Shown here: in pieces, positions 45,776-56,977 of the stretch
How the letters are laid out: the number at the start of each line of letters is the position of its first letter
Numbering within the stretch: the first letter of the stretch is position 1
Source: Acanthosepion lycidas
Taxonomy: Eukaryota; Mollusca; Cephalopoda; Sepiida; Sepiidae
DNA length: 64,000 nucleotides
Assembly (NCBI GenBank): GCA_963932145.1
Contig: OZ010572.1
Coordinates: 849,582-913,581, forward strand
Direction of reading: 5' to 3'
Notes under the pieces: model-generated
What the model saw: the letters and a program-made list of their open reading frames with translations, nothing else
Database searches by the model: none
Told to the model about the DNA's origin: nothing
Made by a program: the position numbers and the translations under genes

Positions 45776-47100
45776 TCCAATTTTTGGCAATCTATTAGTA
45801 GCTCAAACCAACTCTGGATTGGTTAAATATTTCACCTCGCAAGATCGTCTTTCAGATAAGCAATATGGTTTTCGTTTCTCTGGGTCAACTGCTATTGTAT
45901 TATTGATTATTGCCGAAAGGGTTTATCGAGCATTAGATAAGAATTGTGAAGCTCGCGCTGTTGCTTTAGATATCTTGAAGGCATTTTGACAGGGTTTGAT
46001 ATACTGGTTTTCTTTACAAGCTGAAAGTTTATGGTATTTATGGACAAATTTTAAACCGACTCAATCTTATTAAATCGCGAAATGAAAGCTGTTTTAAAAG
46101 CTCTTCTTGATCATTTTGCATTTAGGCAAACGTACCAGGGCTTTATCTTTAGACCTACGGTGTTCATAATGTTCATCAACGTCCTTCCTGATGGCATCAG
46201 TTATTTACTCGGTAGCTCTGCTGATGACACAGCTATTTACTCCTGTCTTAATAGTAAGTCTGATCGGTTCTTAAAGGACAAATTGGTAGCAATGGTTTGT
46301 CAATTTTAGCGTCTTCAAAACGAAACTCCTCTCTATTAATCGTCTAAGAGAACCCTTTCTGCCTTTTAACGTGGTTAATGCTAACCTCCACCGACTCACT
46401 GCGCCTTCTTGCTCTAACATTTTTCCGCTGACATGAAGTGGAAAGATTATATTGAATAAATTGATAGGTCTGCTGCTAAGAAAGTTGGTTCACTGTGCCA
46501 TGCTAGACAATTTTTCTTAACAGAATCTATTTATAACTCTACCATTCGTCCATTCTTTGACTATTGCTGTCACATATGGTTTGATGCTCCTCCTATATAT
46601 TCTGAGATTCTTGACAAAATCCAAAGAAAAATCTGCAATATTATTGGTTCTAACCTAGTATGTCGGCTTCAGTCACTTTTCCATCATTATAATGTAGCTT
46701 CCCTGTGACTTTTCTATAAATATTGTTATGGTAATTGTTTTGATGAAATTTCCTCTATGGCACTTATGAATTTAAGCGCAGTACTAGTTTAGTGGAAAGG
46801 CCTCATCATTTTACAGTTGAAATAGCCAGATGTAACCGTAAGTTCTGTGCTAACAGTTTCTTGCCTCTCACTTCTCACTTGTGGAGCTCTCTTCTAACAT
46901 CTTGCTTCCCAGTCAAGTTTAATCTTCAGTGGTTTAAATGAAATGTCATTCGTTATCATCTGTCTTCTTAATTCCTCTCCGTTTATTGTTCTCAATCCTT
47001 AATAATATTTTTCCTTTTCATATATTCTTTCACGTCCAGTAACTCTCTGTGTCGTAGTGGCTTTATTGCATTGTTTGGAGTGAAATGAATTTAATAATAA
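45776..47100 (+). pseudogene. Jockey/CR1-like LINE relic with 3' tail
   Basis: In order it carries LSDKQYGFRFSGSTA (about 45849-45893), ERVYRALDKNCEARAVALDI (about 45915-45974), an INVLPDG segment (about 46177), SSADDTAIYSCL (YADD reads SADD; about 46215-46250), KWKDYIE (about 46437), CHIWFDAPPIYSEIL (about 46570-46615), CHYGNCFDE-like, and a C-terminal WSSLLTSCF (about 46885). The 3' UTR has GGAGTGAAATGAATTTAATAATAAA at 47070-47093 in place of poly-A. Stops abound. The same lineage lies at 27850. Confidence 0.8.
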
Positions 47101-47186
47101 ATCTTTAATCAAATATCAATTAAAAATCAGCCGCGATAAGAATGCATACATTTTTGGACATCACACAAAATAGATAGTTGACAGTT

Positions 47187-47253
<67 letters not shown>
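47187..47253. repeat. (GATA)n microsatellite
   Basis: About 16 GATA units, 85 bases downstream of the LINE tail. LINE tails often seed such arrays, but nothing proves it here. Confidence 0.97.
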
Positions 47254-50200
47254 TTGACTCACCTTTCGAAGTTGTTCAAAAAATAAATGAATCAATATGT
47301 TTTTCAATAATATGCTTTTTACAATTTCTATGCATTAGCAATTATTTACAAGTTCTTCTCTTAAGTGTCTATTTTAAAAAAAAACAGGAAATGTTTTGTT
47401 TATAAAATATAAATGCTATAACCTCACTATCTTCTCACTCACTCACTGTATCCATCTATCTCACTCTGTCATTATCTTTACCTTTGCTCCTCTCCTCGAT
47501 TCACTTATCTTGATCTAAAACTTCCATGAATATTGAAACTGCTTTATTTTACAATTCCAGGCACAAGTTATTTTGTATTTTTCGCTTTTACTAGTGGAAA
47601 AACACTTAAAAAACTGTTAAATAAAATGAGGACATCATTTCTTTTTGAAAAATACATGGATTTATTTTATCTTTTTGTATATATTTTCTGTGAAATGTCC
47701 TTAGTTCACTCGTATAGTGAGTTCCATTCTCACTGACCATGACTATCAAATGTAGTTTTATAATGGTTAAGCTTAGCTTAATCTAGCAAAAGAGTTTCAA
47801 ACGAGGATCAAACACTCTATCATTTTAATTTTAGCTTTTGTTTGTATATAAGAATAACCAGCTTTGTTAGATATTCATGATTGATGTGTATAGCTGGCAT
47901 TGACTATCGAACTGCAAAAATGCTTGAGAAATATTTGCAACGATTTTTTTAAATTCTTTTTACAAATATCATCAACACGTTTCGAAAAAAAAAGAAAATT
48001 AATTTAATCAAATAACCATTGGTTAAATAATATTTATTTTTGTCATGTTCGGTTGAACGGTGGTTAGGATACCGTTCTAGTTCATAACTGCTGATTCTGA
48101 ATGATAGTAAGATGGTCTTCCCTGGCAATGAGAACGTACCGCGTGTCTTTTTCTTGGGAAGGAAATGGCATGTTAAAATAAACATGCTTTATAGGATCGA
48201 AATGAATAAGGAGAAAACTGGCCTCACTGTGAGTTTTCTGTGTACCGAGTCGGGTGGAAAGAGGAGGAGGTGGTGTGGTTGAGGTGACCAATCGGCCAAA
48301 TTGGTAAAACAGTAACAATGAAAAACGTTTCCTCCTACAAGCGGTCAGCAAGGGTTGCAGCAAGGACAAGAGATAACCATCTCCAAAGTGTGTGGGGGGA
48401 TATTTATCATGACAAGTTGTACGTAAATAGATAGTCCAGACCAACGGCTGGAGTGTGCCTGCCTCCAGGCAATGTTACATTTTGCCAATGAGTCGGACAC
48501 CTTACCTATGCGATTTCTACCCTTTTTTCGTTCTTTACAGAACAATAGTCGACATCTTCGAAACAATCCTTTTTCTTTTTGTTTTTATTTGAGAAGTTAT
48601 TTAACTTTGTTTAAAGTCTTTTTTCGCTAGTAAAAGCGAAAAATACAAAATAACTTGTGCCTGGAATTCTAAAATAAAGCAATTTCATTATTCATTTATT
48701 GACACTATCGTCTCTGCACACGGAACGGGACGCTGGAAAAAGATGAGAATATGATAAAAATATTGATGGAAACTATTTGGTTTCTTCAAACTTTTAGATT
48801 CATTTCTTTTACGCATTTTGATTTTCAAATTGAAGAATAATTTTGAAGATGTCTACAAAGAATTCTCAAATGTAATAACTTCTATTCTGACTGACAACCT
48901 AATAATCATTCTTAAACTAGATTAAATTAATAAACATGAGATAATTTTGCTGCAGGATTTTCAAATTGCATTCAATATTCATTTTTTACCAAATTTAGCA
49001 CAAAATTAACTGGGATTTGAGAGGATACATTCTGACTGCCTGCCTTGAACATCTATATTCAAAATCCCGACATCAACTGATGAAATTGCTATCACAAACA
49101 GTAAACATATTCATTCTTTCACACATTTTTACTCATATTTTATCTTTCTTATCATAACATTTCTGTCCGATTCGTTTTACGACCTTAAATTTAAACTGCA
49201 AGCATTCGGAAACAAGCAAGAACCTTCAGACGAGACTCAAATTCAGATCCGTTATCATAAAAGATTGATATATGTCATGTATGACATGCTGCTACACTTT
49301 CTGACCAACTGAAATAGACGATTTTGAAGAGACAATGGTTTCCTCTCTAATTAAACAGCCCGATCTTTCGTGTCGTATCTCCTATTAACATTTGACTATT
49401 AAATCAGATGATTGAGTTCTGTTTATTTTGAATTATGTAACTATTTTTGAGGTTGTTTAGTAATAATAGCAATAGTTTAAGTTGTCTGATTTTCTGAAAT
49501 TAATTATAGAATGTTAGTTAGCCTCGTCTGAAGTAAATTTTTACTTCATATAATTTATGTAATTCCATTTCAAACCTAAATTTTGGCCGAAAACGCCGTG
49601 ATTAAATAATAATTAGGACATAAATAAAAGCATTCAGCATATTTTATTTTTATTATGAAAATGCTTATCTCGGAACCATAGACATGTTAAAGTGCTGCAA
49701 CTATTATTTCTGTGACGTTTTACCAGCAATCAAATCAAAACCGATTCAGCTACCAACCAGATAGATAGAAAGATAGATATTTCCATTATGGTGCTACGTG
49801 GGACATAATTTAATATAATGGAAGTTTAGTGGGTTGATGCATAGTGTGGGTTGATGAAGCACGTGCCAGAAAGTGTGGGTGGGAAGAGAATACTTTATGT
49901 TCTTCGAAGCATTAAAAAATAAAAGAGATTGATTGCAACTGGGAACCGGAAGTCATGAGATAACAGTCATAGTGGACAATGGGTTTTGGTGTCAAACTGG
50001 AAATAAATTCATCTCCATCAAACCGTGACCTTCCTTCTTTCTTCCTGTTTCAATTGAAATCTGTGATCTTAATTATTAATGGCTTGTTTTATGCTTATTT
50101 GTCGTCCATAAATGATCAATTGGAAAACAAATACTATGAAGATTCTTACTAACAATCAACACAAGTAGCACATCTCGTGGTTAAATAATGGTTGGTGGCT

Positions 50201-50294
50201 GATGCGCTCTCCTGCATGACACCATCAATAGTGAATTTGTGCCTGACTGAGTTCACCTGTGTCAAAATTAAGCTATGTTTAGTAAAAAGTAGTT
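47254..50294. other. Intergenic, no gene recognised
   Basis: At 48082-48566 the minus strand has open frames without a good ATG or domain. At 47755-47840 there is a faint reversed SINE-like motif (GAGGATCAAACACTC). I see nothing further. Confidence 0.5.
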
Positions 50295-50420
50295 GCCTTA
50301 GCTTGCAGTAATTGCTAAAGAGCTCATTTGTTTGACCATTACTACTGAGTAAGTGAATTCGATCCTCACTGAATACCAAGTTGTTGTAGTCATACTAAGC
50401 TTAACCGTCATGAATTGAAT
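50295..50420 (+). mobile_element. tRNA-derived SINE-like element
   Basis: GAATTCGATCCTCACTGAAT at 50356 contains a box B close to that of the 2745 element (GTTCGATCCTCAC). Upstream, GCTAAAGAGCTCATTTG gives a weak box A. A shared GTAGTCATACTAAGCTTAAC-type body follows. Ends are not defined. Confidence 0.4.
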
Positions 50421-50474
50421 TGAGTGTGAAGGCAAAATGAATTCTTCTTTTGTTCAAATTATTTAAAATCTCAG

Positions 50475-50494
50475 GAGAAAGAGAGAGAGAGAGA

Positions 50495-50528
<34 letters not shown>

Positions 50529-50540
50529 AACAGAGAGACA
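50475..50540. repeat. (GA)n(GT)n(GA)n compound microsatellite
   Basis: GA, GT and GA runs in series. The frames crossing it are Arg/Glu or Ser/Leu repeats of no gene value. Confidence 0.96.
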
Positions 50541-51661
50541 GTGAAAACTGGAATCAAGAGAAATCGCAAACGAAAATGTGTGAAAAGGTGAGAAGACAAA
50601 TCAAGACAGAAGAGAAACATAGTGAGAAAAGAAAAACAAAAAGAAGTCAGAAGATAGAGAAAAAGGAAATTCAGAGATAGAATAAGAAGCAAATTGATAG
50701 AGAGAGTAACCGAAAGAAAGAAATGGGGAGAGATAAAGAGAAATAAAGTGCAGCTTAAGTAAACGACAGAGACTTCTAGACTCTTTGATTTAATGTCAGT
50801 ATAAATCGTTTGTGCAGTTAAAAAAGAAATTTCAATAAAGATCGAGACTTTTAATTACTTGCATTCGCTGTTGATTGTATTTTTCAGTCGGTCAGCATTT
50901 ATAGATAACTATTATGTAAATACTCAAATTTTAAGTCAAAGAAAACATTTAATCATAGACAAAAATTTATGTGAATAGAATTTAATATACATGTGCGCGG
51001 ACGCATGTGAGGGCGCGCGGGCGTGTGTCATTATGATGGCATCACTTGCAGAGAGCCCAGTGGACAATTGAGCTGACGCGGGTTAAACAGGTTTCTTTTG
51101 CAGAATGCCTGCTAATTTTACACCGTTATTACCCCGTCTTCTGCTCTTACATTACGGTTTGCTTCGGAAGGGTTGGTTAGCTGGGAGACCTTATGTCGTC
51201 ATGTCTTCCTATCGCCACCCATTGAGAGTTATTTTCATGGAATTTCTGTATCTCTTTCTTGTAGCCCTCCTGCTCCACCAGCCATTGTTTCTTAAATAGA
51301 AGGATCTTTAAAAGTCTTCCATCTTCGTCACACGTCTTGCTTGTATACTTATTTGTGTTTATTGGGTGATTGGAGGGGGTATCTGTAAAAGGGTTTGTTT
51401 ATTATCACTGTCAGTAGACTGTTTTTAGGTTGTTCGTTTATGTCTGTGTATACGAAATTTTTTGCTATTTAAATGTTTTTTTTTTACTGTTGTGCCTGTG
51501 TTCACACATGCACACACACATATGTGTATATGTGTAAGTGTGTGTGTGTACTTACTTGTCTACACATTGTACCTGGAAAAAAATAAACAAAAGCTCTATC
51601 GAAATGACACCTTATAGAGCAAAAACTAGGGTTTTATTCGGAGAAAATGAACGGATAGATG
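50541..51661. other. Intergenic, no gene recognised
   Basis: 50541-50760 is purine-rich. 51000-51060 has GCGCGCG-type words. There is no supported gene. Confidence 0.55.
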
Positions 51662-51663
51662 TA

Positions 51664-51833
51664 CAGTGTAACCCGGATATAAGAGAGTTGTCGGAACCGG
51701 AGAAGAAGTATCTTATATCCGGGTTTCTCTTATATCCGGGTTTGGTCTATTATATATACATTAACACAGGCTCTAATTTGGGACCAGAGAAAATCTCTCT
51801 TATATCCGGGTCTCTTATATCCGGGTTACACTG
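51664..51833. mobile_element. 170-bp MITE with terminal inverted repeats and TA target duplication
   Basis: The element starts CAGTGTAACCCGGATATAAG at 51664 and ends with the reverse complement at 51833. TA flanks both ends (51662-51663 and 51834-51835), the target duplication expected of the Tc1/mariner/pogo superfamily. The TIR pairs over about 23 bases. The sub-motif CCCGGATATAAGAGA occurs once forward at the left end and four times inverted (two around 51711-51740, two around 51797-51824). There is no coding capacity; it would depend on a transposase encoded elsewhere. Confidence 0.85.
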
Positions 51834-51835
51834 TA

Positions 51836-52899
51836 TAGATAAATCCGTTTAATAAAGAAAGGAAAATATATTAAATGTAAATATGGATTTCGCTCTTGTT
51901 TTGAAATAGTTTAAGGACGGTGATGGGTGTAAATTGTTATAACGTCAATAAGACTAACATTGAATAATAAATAAAGCGAATTTAATTTATAGATTTGGAA
52001 AAATTGGGTCGCCACTATTTAAAATGGCGTAATTTAGATTTAATGAAAGCTATTTATGAAGAAAGAAAATCTAATTGTGGGGGTAATAAATTTTCAAAGT
52101 TGTCTATTGAATTCAACATGGAAGAATTGGGTGTATAACGGAAGTGAAGTTAAATGATGAAACAAAAAGAGAAAAATAAAATGATTGTGAAATAATTATT
52201 TTGTCCAGCTTAACAAGAAACAAATATTGGATTAATGACGCGGGTATTATTATTATTATATAAGTTCCTGTCAGGAACTGATCGACGAAATCATCAAAGA
52301 TACATGCTGTGATCTATTGATGTGTGTATCACTCATTCTCTCCCCAAACGAATTATGGGGAATAAACTTTATGCGCGCCATTCTGTCTAGTCTCCACAGA
52401 AAGGTTGAGTTCATATAGTTCCTGCATAATGCAAGTTTGACGACTCAACAATAACGTTTTCAACACTGCCCCACCCTTCACGGCCCAAGAACTCTACAAC
52501 GAGGACTCTCCATGTTTTCACTCACCACAAATTTCCCAACGTATATAATTGGTTTCGGAGGTGCAACGTTACAAAATCTAAACATCTGAAACTTTGGAAA
52601 ACATTCCGCATACACACACATGGCAATAATAATGTAATATTAGCCGCTTCTTTATGAGAAAATATTTGGCATTCAGTTACCAAACAGCCAGTACTATTGT
52701 CGGTCGAAATCTATAAAATTTTTCTCTTAAAATATTTTTTCAGGAAAATAGGTTCCTTAAGAGCAGTAGCTGTTATCACTCTTTCCAGTATTGATGGGGG
52801 TTTAAACTTTTATTTGAAATAGTGTTGAATATCAACATCTTAATTATGTCATTTTTTATCTTCGATTTACATGTGCTATACATTTTATTTTTTGTTACT
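51836..52899. other. Intergenic, no gene recognised
   Basis: Contains TTATTATTATTATA at 52246-52260 and a GC-moderate part at 52260-52560 without recognisable content. Confidence 0.5.
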
Positions 52900-53545
52900 G
52901 TTGAAAGTCTTCAAGTGATATGCTTTCTGTTATTTAGTCAAGTTCTTTGTGATTCTGTAGCGCCAGTCCACAACATATGAAGAAGCTTGGTCTTCTCCAA
53001 GATACACAGGCTTTACTCGCTCAAAGCCATTCTAATGATTGAACGGAGAAAAAACTTGTATATAGCAGGCATTTTTCATATTTCTGACCAGATTTGGCGC
53101 CATGCATGACATCCAAATGAAAGTCTCGATTTGACATGGCTATTTAAGAACATGATTTGTGTTTTCAGGTTAAGATTTTGGCTTTCTAGCAATTTGCGGT
53201 GTTACCTCTAGCTCAGCCTATTCTATGTTCAATTCCCTTATCTCCTATACTAAATTTGTCATAATTGAATCATACACCGAGGTATTTTAAGTGTTTAGAA
53301 CTTACTAATTCCTCATCATTAATGTTCATGCTGGATTCAGGCTAAGTGCCTTCACTGCTTTCATTCCAATCCCAGATCATAATTTCTCTTTACGAAGGTT
53401 GAGTCAAGTCCTGTTTATTTGACCACTTCGTAAGGTTGATTTTCTGTTCAATATCATTCTTATCTTAACTATGAATACCTATATCGCCAGCATAACACCC
53501 TCACCTCGTCATCAGTACACTGGTCTCAGGAAGGAAAGCAGATAC
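52900..53545 (-). pseudogene. LINE relic, RT C-terminal half, minus strand
   Basis: From 53545 downward the minus strand reads CYAGDIGIHS (YADD reads YAGD; about 53500-53470), INLTKWSNKQDL (about 53440-53405), NINDEELVSSKHFKYLGV (about 53325-53272), MFLNSHVKSRLSFGCHAWRQ (about 53156-53100) and YKFFLRSIIRMAL (about 53065-53025). KYLGV followed by a thumb segment with a G-C-x-x-W-R motif is typical of RT C-terminal regions in a LINE lineage distinct from the Jockey/CR1-like copies. Stops throughout show a long-dead copy. Confidence 0.65.
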
Positions 53546-53799
53546 ATTGTTTTCTAGATTCGTTTGGGATGTGGTAAGGAATGCTTAAATGATCAGTTGC
53601 CATCTCTTCACATCTGTGCTTGTACATGCGTAGGGCCTAAGAAAGGTTTAGATAAACTGGAGTGTCCATTTCATTCTTGTACTCCTGGTGAGGTTGGAAA
53701 TGTTTCCCTATTGGTGACCCTCACCAAACATGTAACATTTTGTGGACCGATAAAGTTCCTCTATTAGATCAATATATTTAGTGGATTCGGAATTTGGGA

Positions 53800-53801
<2 letters not shown>

Positions 53802-53861
<60 letters not shown>
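53802..53861. repeat. (TA)n microsatellite
   Basis: About 60 bases of TA between GGGAGGA and TGCACACATG. Confidence 0.97.
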
Positions 53862-53868
<7 letters not shown>

Positions 53869-55529
53869 TGTATTAACGTAGATAAAGTTAATCCTAAACA
53901 AAGGTAAAAAGATAGGAGAGTCGGTTACAGTTTTGGTGTCACGTGTCTAGAAATACATGTGCCACCGGTAAGAGTTCAAGAGGAAAATGCAGAAAGTGAA
54001 GTTGTGGCCTTGCCAAACCTCAGATAACCACACGTAATAAACTGAACAGTAGTCATCTTATTTGTAGTTGTAATACTCATCTTACAGCAGATGGCCACTT
54101 CGACACTCTCGATCTGTTCCCTTGAATGCATTGATCGGTAGGCACGTCTATTTAGCAGAATCCATTATTCCAGGAAAAATATATTAAAATATCAATTTTA
54201 GCAATAATTCGAAATATTCATAGTATAACTTTCTTGACCTAAGGGAACTGACAAATATAATGTTCAAATAAACACGAGTACAAAAAGTAGCTAAAAACCC
54301 ATACAACTAAGTCGTTTGCTTCAACAAATTCGAGATAATTCACATGGATTCATTTTTTAACATCATCAATCAAAACACACTCGTCAGAAAGCATTGAATC
54401 TTTTGCTATAATCACGTGATCTTTCAATTCACTGATTATGTCTTTTTGTCTTAGTGATTAGCGATGGTGATATAATAACCATTATGGGAAGTGGTGAACA
54501 AATATTTACAAAAATAATATACTTATTTATTGAGTTGGGTGCTTAGCCATAGATCAGTGTCTAATGAGTTAAGCTCACAAATAATTACTAGAGTAATATG
54601 TTCAATGTTGAGTGCCTCATACTAATATACTCAGTTTGTGTTAGACGAAGCGAAGCTTATTAAATATTGAATTATAAATGACTATTAAACATTCAATATG
54701 TTTTCAAATATTCAACGATGATTTTTAAAGATGTTTAAAAATCGACCCAACACCTACAACATTACCATTATTTATACATATACCATTTCTATATAGAAAA
54801 ATCAATCAACCCCGTTCTTCGAAATCAAAACCGTCAAATCTAGCTCAATTCATTCTTTAGTTTTGTCATCTGTACGACCTGAGCACACAGATATACAGAC
54901 ATGTAGTCCTCCTTATTTTAAAGACTATCGATCCGCAGAATTTATTAATTTATTTATTATTAGTTCATGCATCTTCATTTTCCAACCGGTTCTTTGGTAG
55001 TTACTGAGTGATATCTCTTCTTTTCATTGCTGCAGAACTCTTCCAATCTTTTCAGCAGTGCTGATTTCGTTTTTTCTCGGATTTTTAGTTCCTGTATGTG
55101 TTACGCTCTTTGTTAACCTTCCAACTGCGCTCCAACAACGAAGAGCAAAACTGATATTTTCATATTCCACAATTTCTTCATCAGTTCTCTCTCAAAGTCT
55201 TCATATTTGCTCAGCTTAATCTTTTCTTTCTTATTCTGTGAATTGCTGGAAGGAATCCATTGTTTGACTAATTTTTTTGTATATTTACGATTTCTCGGTC
55301 TGCATCGAGTGATCTATTTGAATCGCAAATTCTCAGAGAATTTTCTCACGTTGTTTTAATTGTGTAAAACTGACTCTAATTTGTGCGGAATCATTAGTTT
55401 GTAGTGCCAATTTTAGTTTTCAAACGAGTCATGCCTATTTTGTGACGTTTTTTTTTTTTTGTATCTCGGTCTATTTACTAAATCCGCTCATTATATGATT
55501 GGTGATCTCTACAGACAATCTGCATATTT
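53862..55529. other. Intergenic, no gene recognised
   Basis: A faint SINE-like motif lies around 54535-54640 (TTGAGTTGGGTGCTTAG, TGTTCAATGTTGAGTGCC) but lacks convincing boxes. Nothing else is seen. Confidence 0.5.
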
Positions 55530-55950
55530 CTATATATATGTGGAACAACTGCATTGAATCAATAGCTACATCTACCGCAATAAAAGCTGGTTGTCTGCGT
55601 CACGCCAGGTTTTTCTCGTCTGAGACTATACTTCAAATTTACAAATCTATCATTCGTCCTTGCATTGAATATTGTTGCCATATATGGTTTGCTGCCCCTG
55701 CTATTCATCTCGAAGTTCTCGTCAAAATCGAAAGACGGATATGCAATGTGATAGGTCCTGACCTGGCATCTCTCACCCAGTCACATTCTCACAAACGTGA
55801 TGTAGCTTCCCTCTGTCTTTTCAACAAATATTTTCATGGCAAGTACTCTGACGAACTATTTTCACTGGTGCTCCAATTTAAGCATGGTATTAGATTGGCA
55901 TCTCGATCCCACCTTTTACTATCGAAACATACCTTTTCGCCAATGTAATA
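55530..55950 (+). pseudogene. Jockey/CR1-like LINE fragment
   Basis: A frame open from about 55540 to 55948 contains NCIESIATSTAIKAG, ETILQIYKSIIRPCIEYC (about 55624-55677), RRICNVIGPDLASL and CLFNKYFHGKYSDELFSLV (about 55808-55866). It corresponds to the RT thumb and C-terminal region of the copy at 27850, but lacks the last 45 residues and the 3' tail. It is relatively well preserved, with few stops, although truncated at both ends. Confidence 0.8.
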
Positions 55951-56935
55951 AGTTCGATCCTCAATGAATTCCCATGATTATGATCTTGTACCATCCTATT
56001 GTGCTATGCTAATTAAATATTTACGCATTTAGCTATCTCAGTTTTTGCTATTTCCTTCTTGAAATATTCCGAAATTGTTCCCATCAAAAACCTTCTTTAA
56101 ATTTATCATTTTGCTGCACTCTGACATTTTATACATGTAGTTTTCTTTAGGTGCTCTATATTTCAGGCTTTTTGTCAGACTAAATAAGCTTCGTAAATGC
56201 ATATAAGCGGTTTTCAATTAAAGATTCTAGAAAGCTTTCTAATTACATTTTTGTGTATCGACGTGTTACCAACATTACTGGGATCACTGATAACATTCTA
56301 ACATACATTTTTGTATTTTTACTGCATTTTGTTTTTTCTCTGATTTTGCTGGACGCTTTGTGTGTGTGTTTTTCGCTTCTTCTATGTACAATGATTCTTC
56401 AGAATATGGGCATTTATGGCTCTCTACAAATTCCTGTTATTTTATAACTCTTAGCATTGTTTGTTTTGTTTTTTAACAATCCTTCCCACACCATGTTCTG
56501 CCATCCATTTACACAAGTTCGTTAGCTTAGTTAATCGCTGTTTCCCGTCTGTCATTGTTGTCTTCACTTCCTTTTTTAATATTTTATCATACTTTTTTAC
56601 TTTCTGATTATTTTTAAATATCTGTTTTTTTATATAATGAGTTTTTAAAAACTCTACATATAATGTATGTTTAAATATACTAGATTGGTTTTTAATATTT
56701 CAAAAACTGATTTAAAAAAGAAAACTTTTCTTTAAAAACCTGATGTCTCTAATGACTAATTATAAAACTGAGTTTTTAAATATTTATTTTGCTTCCATTG
56801 ATTTCATGCTGACAATTATTTTTATAATTAGATTCATTGAATTTTAGATGTAATTTTATACATAGATATATACATACACAGAAACATACACTCAGACACG
56901 GACACACATACACACACGCACACACACACACATAT

Positions 56936-56977
<42 letters not shown>

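Noticed and set aside
48082-48566. Minus-strand frames of 120 and 73 codons
   Set aside because: No ATG at the start of the longer one, no recognisable motif and no transcript evidence.
50450-50692. Arg/Glu-rich frame and its Ser/Leu-rich complement
   Set aside because: Both are translations of GA/GT microsatellite and purine-rich DNA.
54535-54640. SINE-like segment
   Set aside because: Neither box A nor box B fits the consensus at the right spacing.
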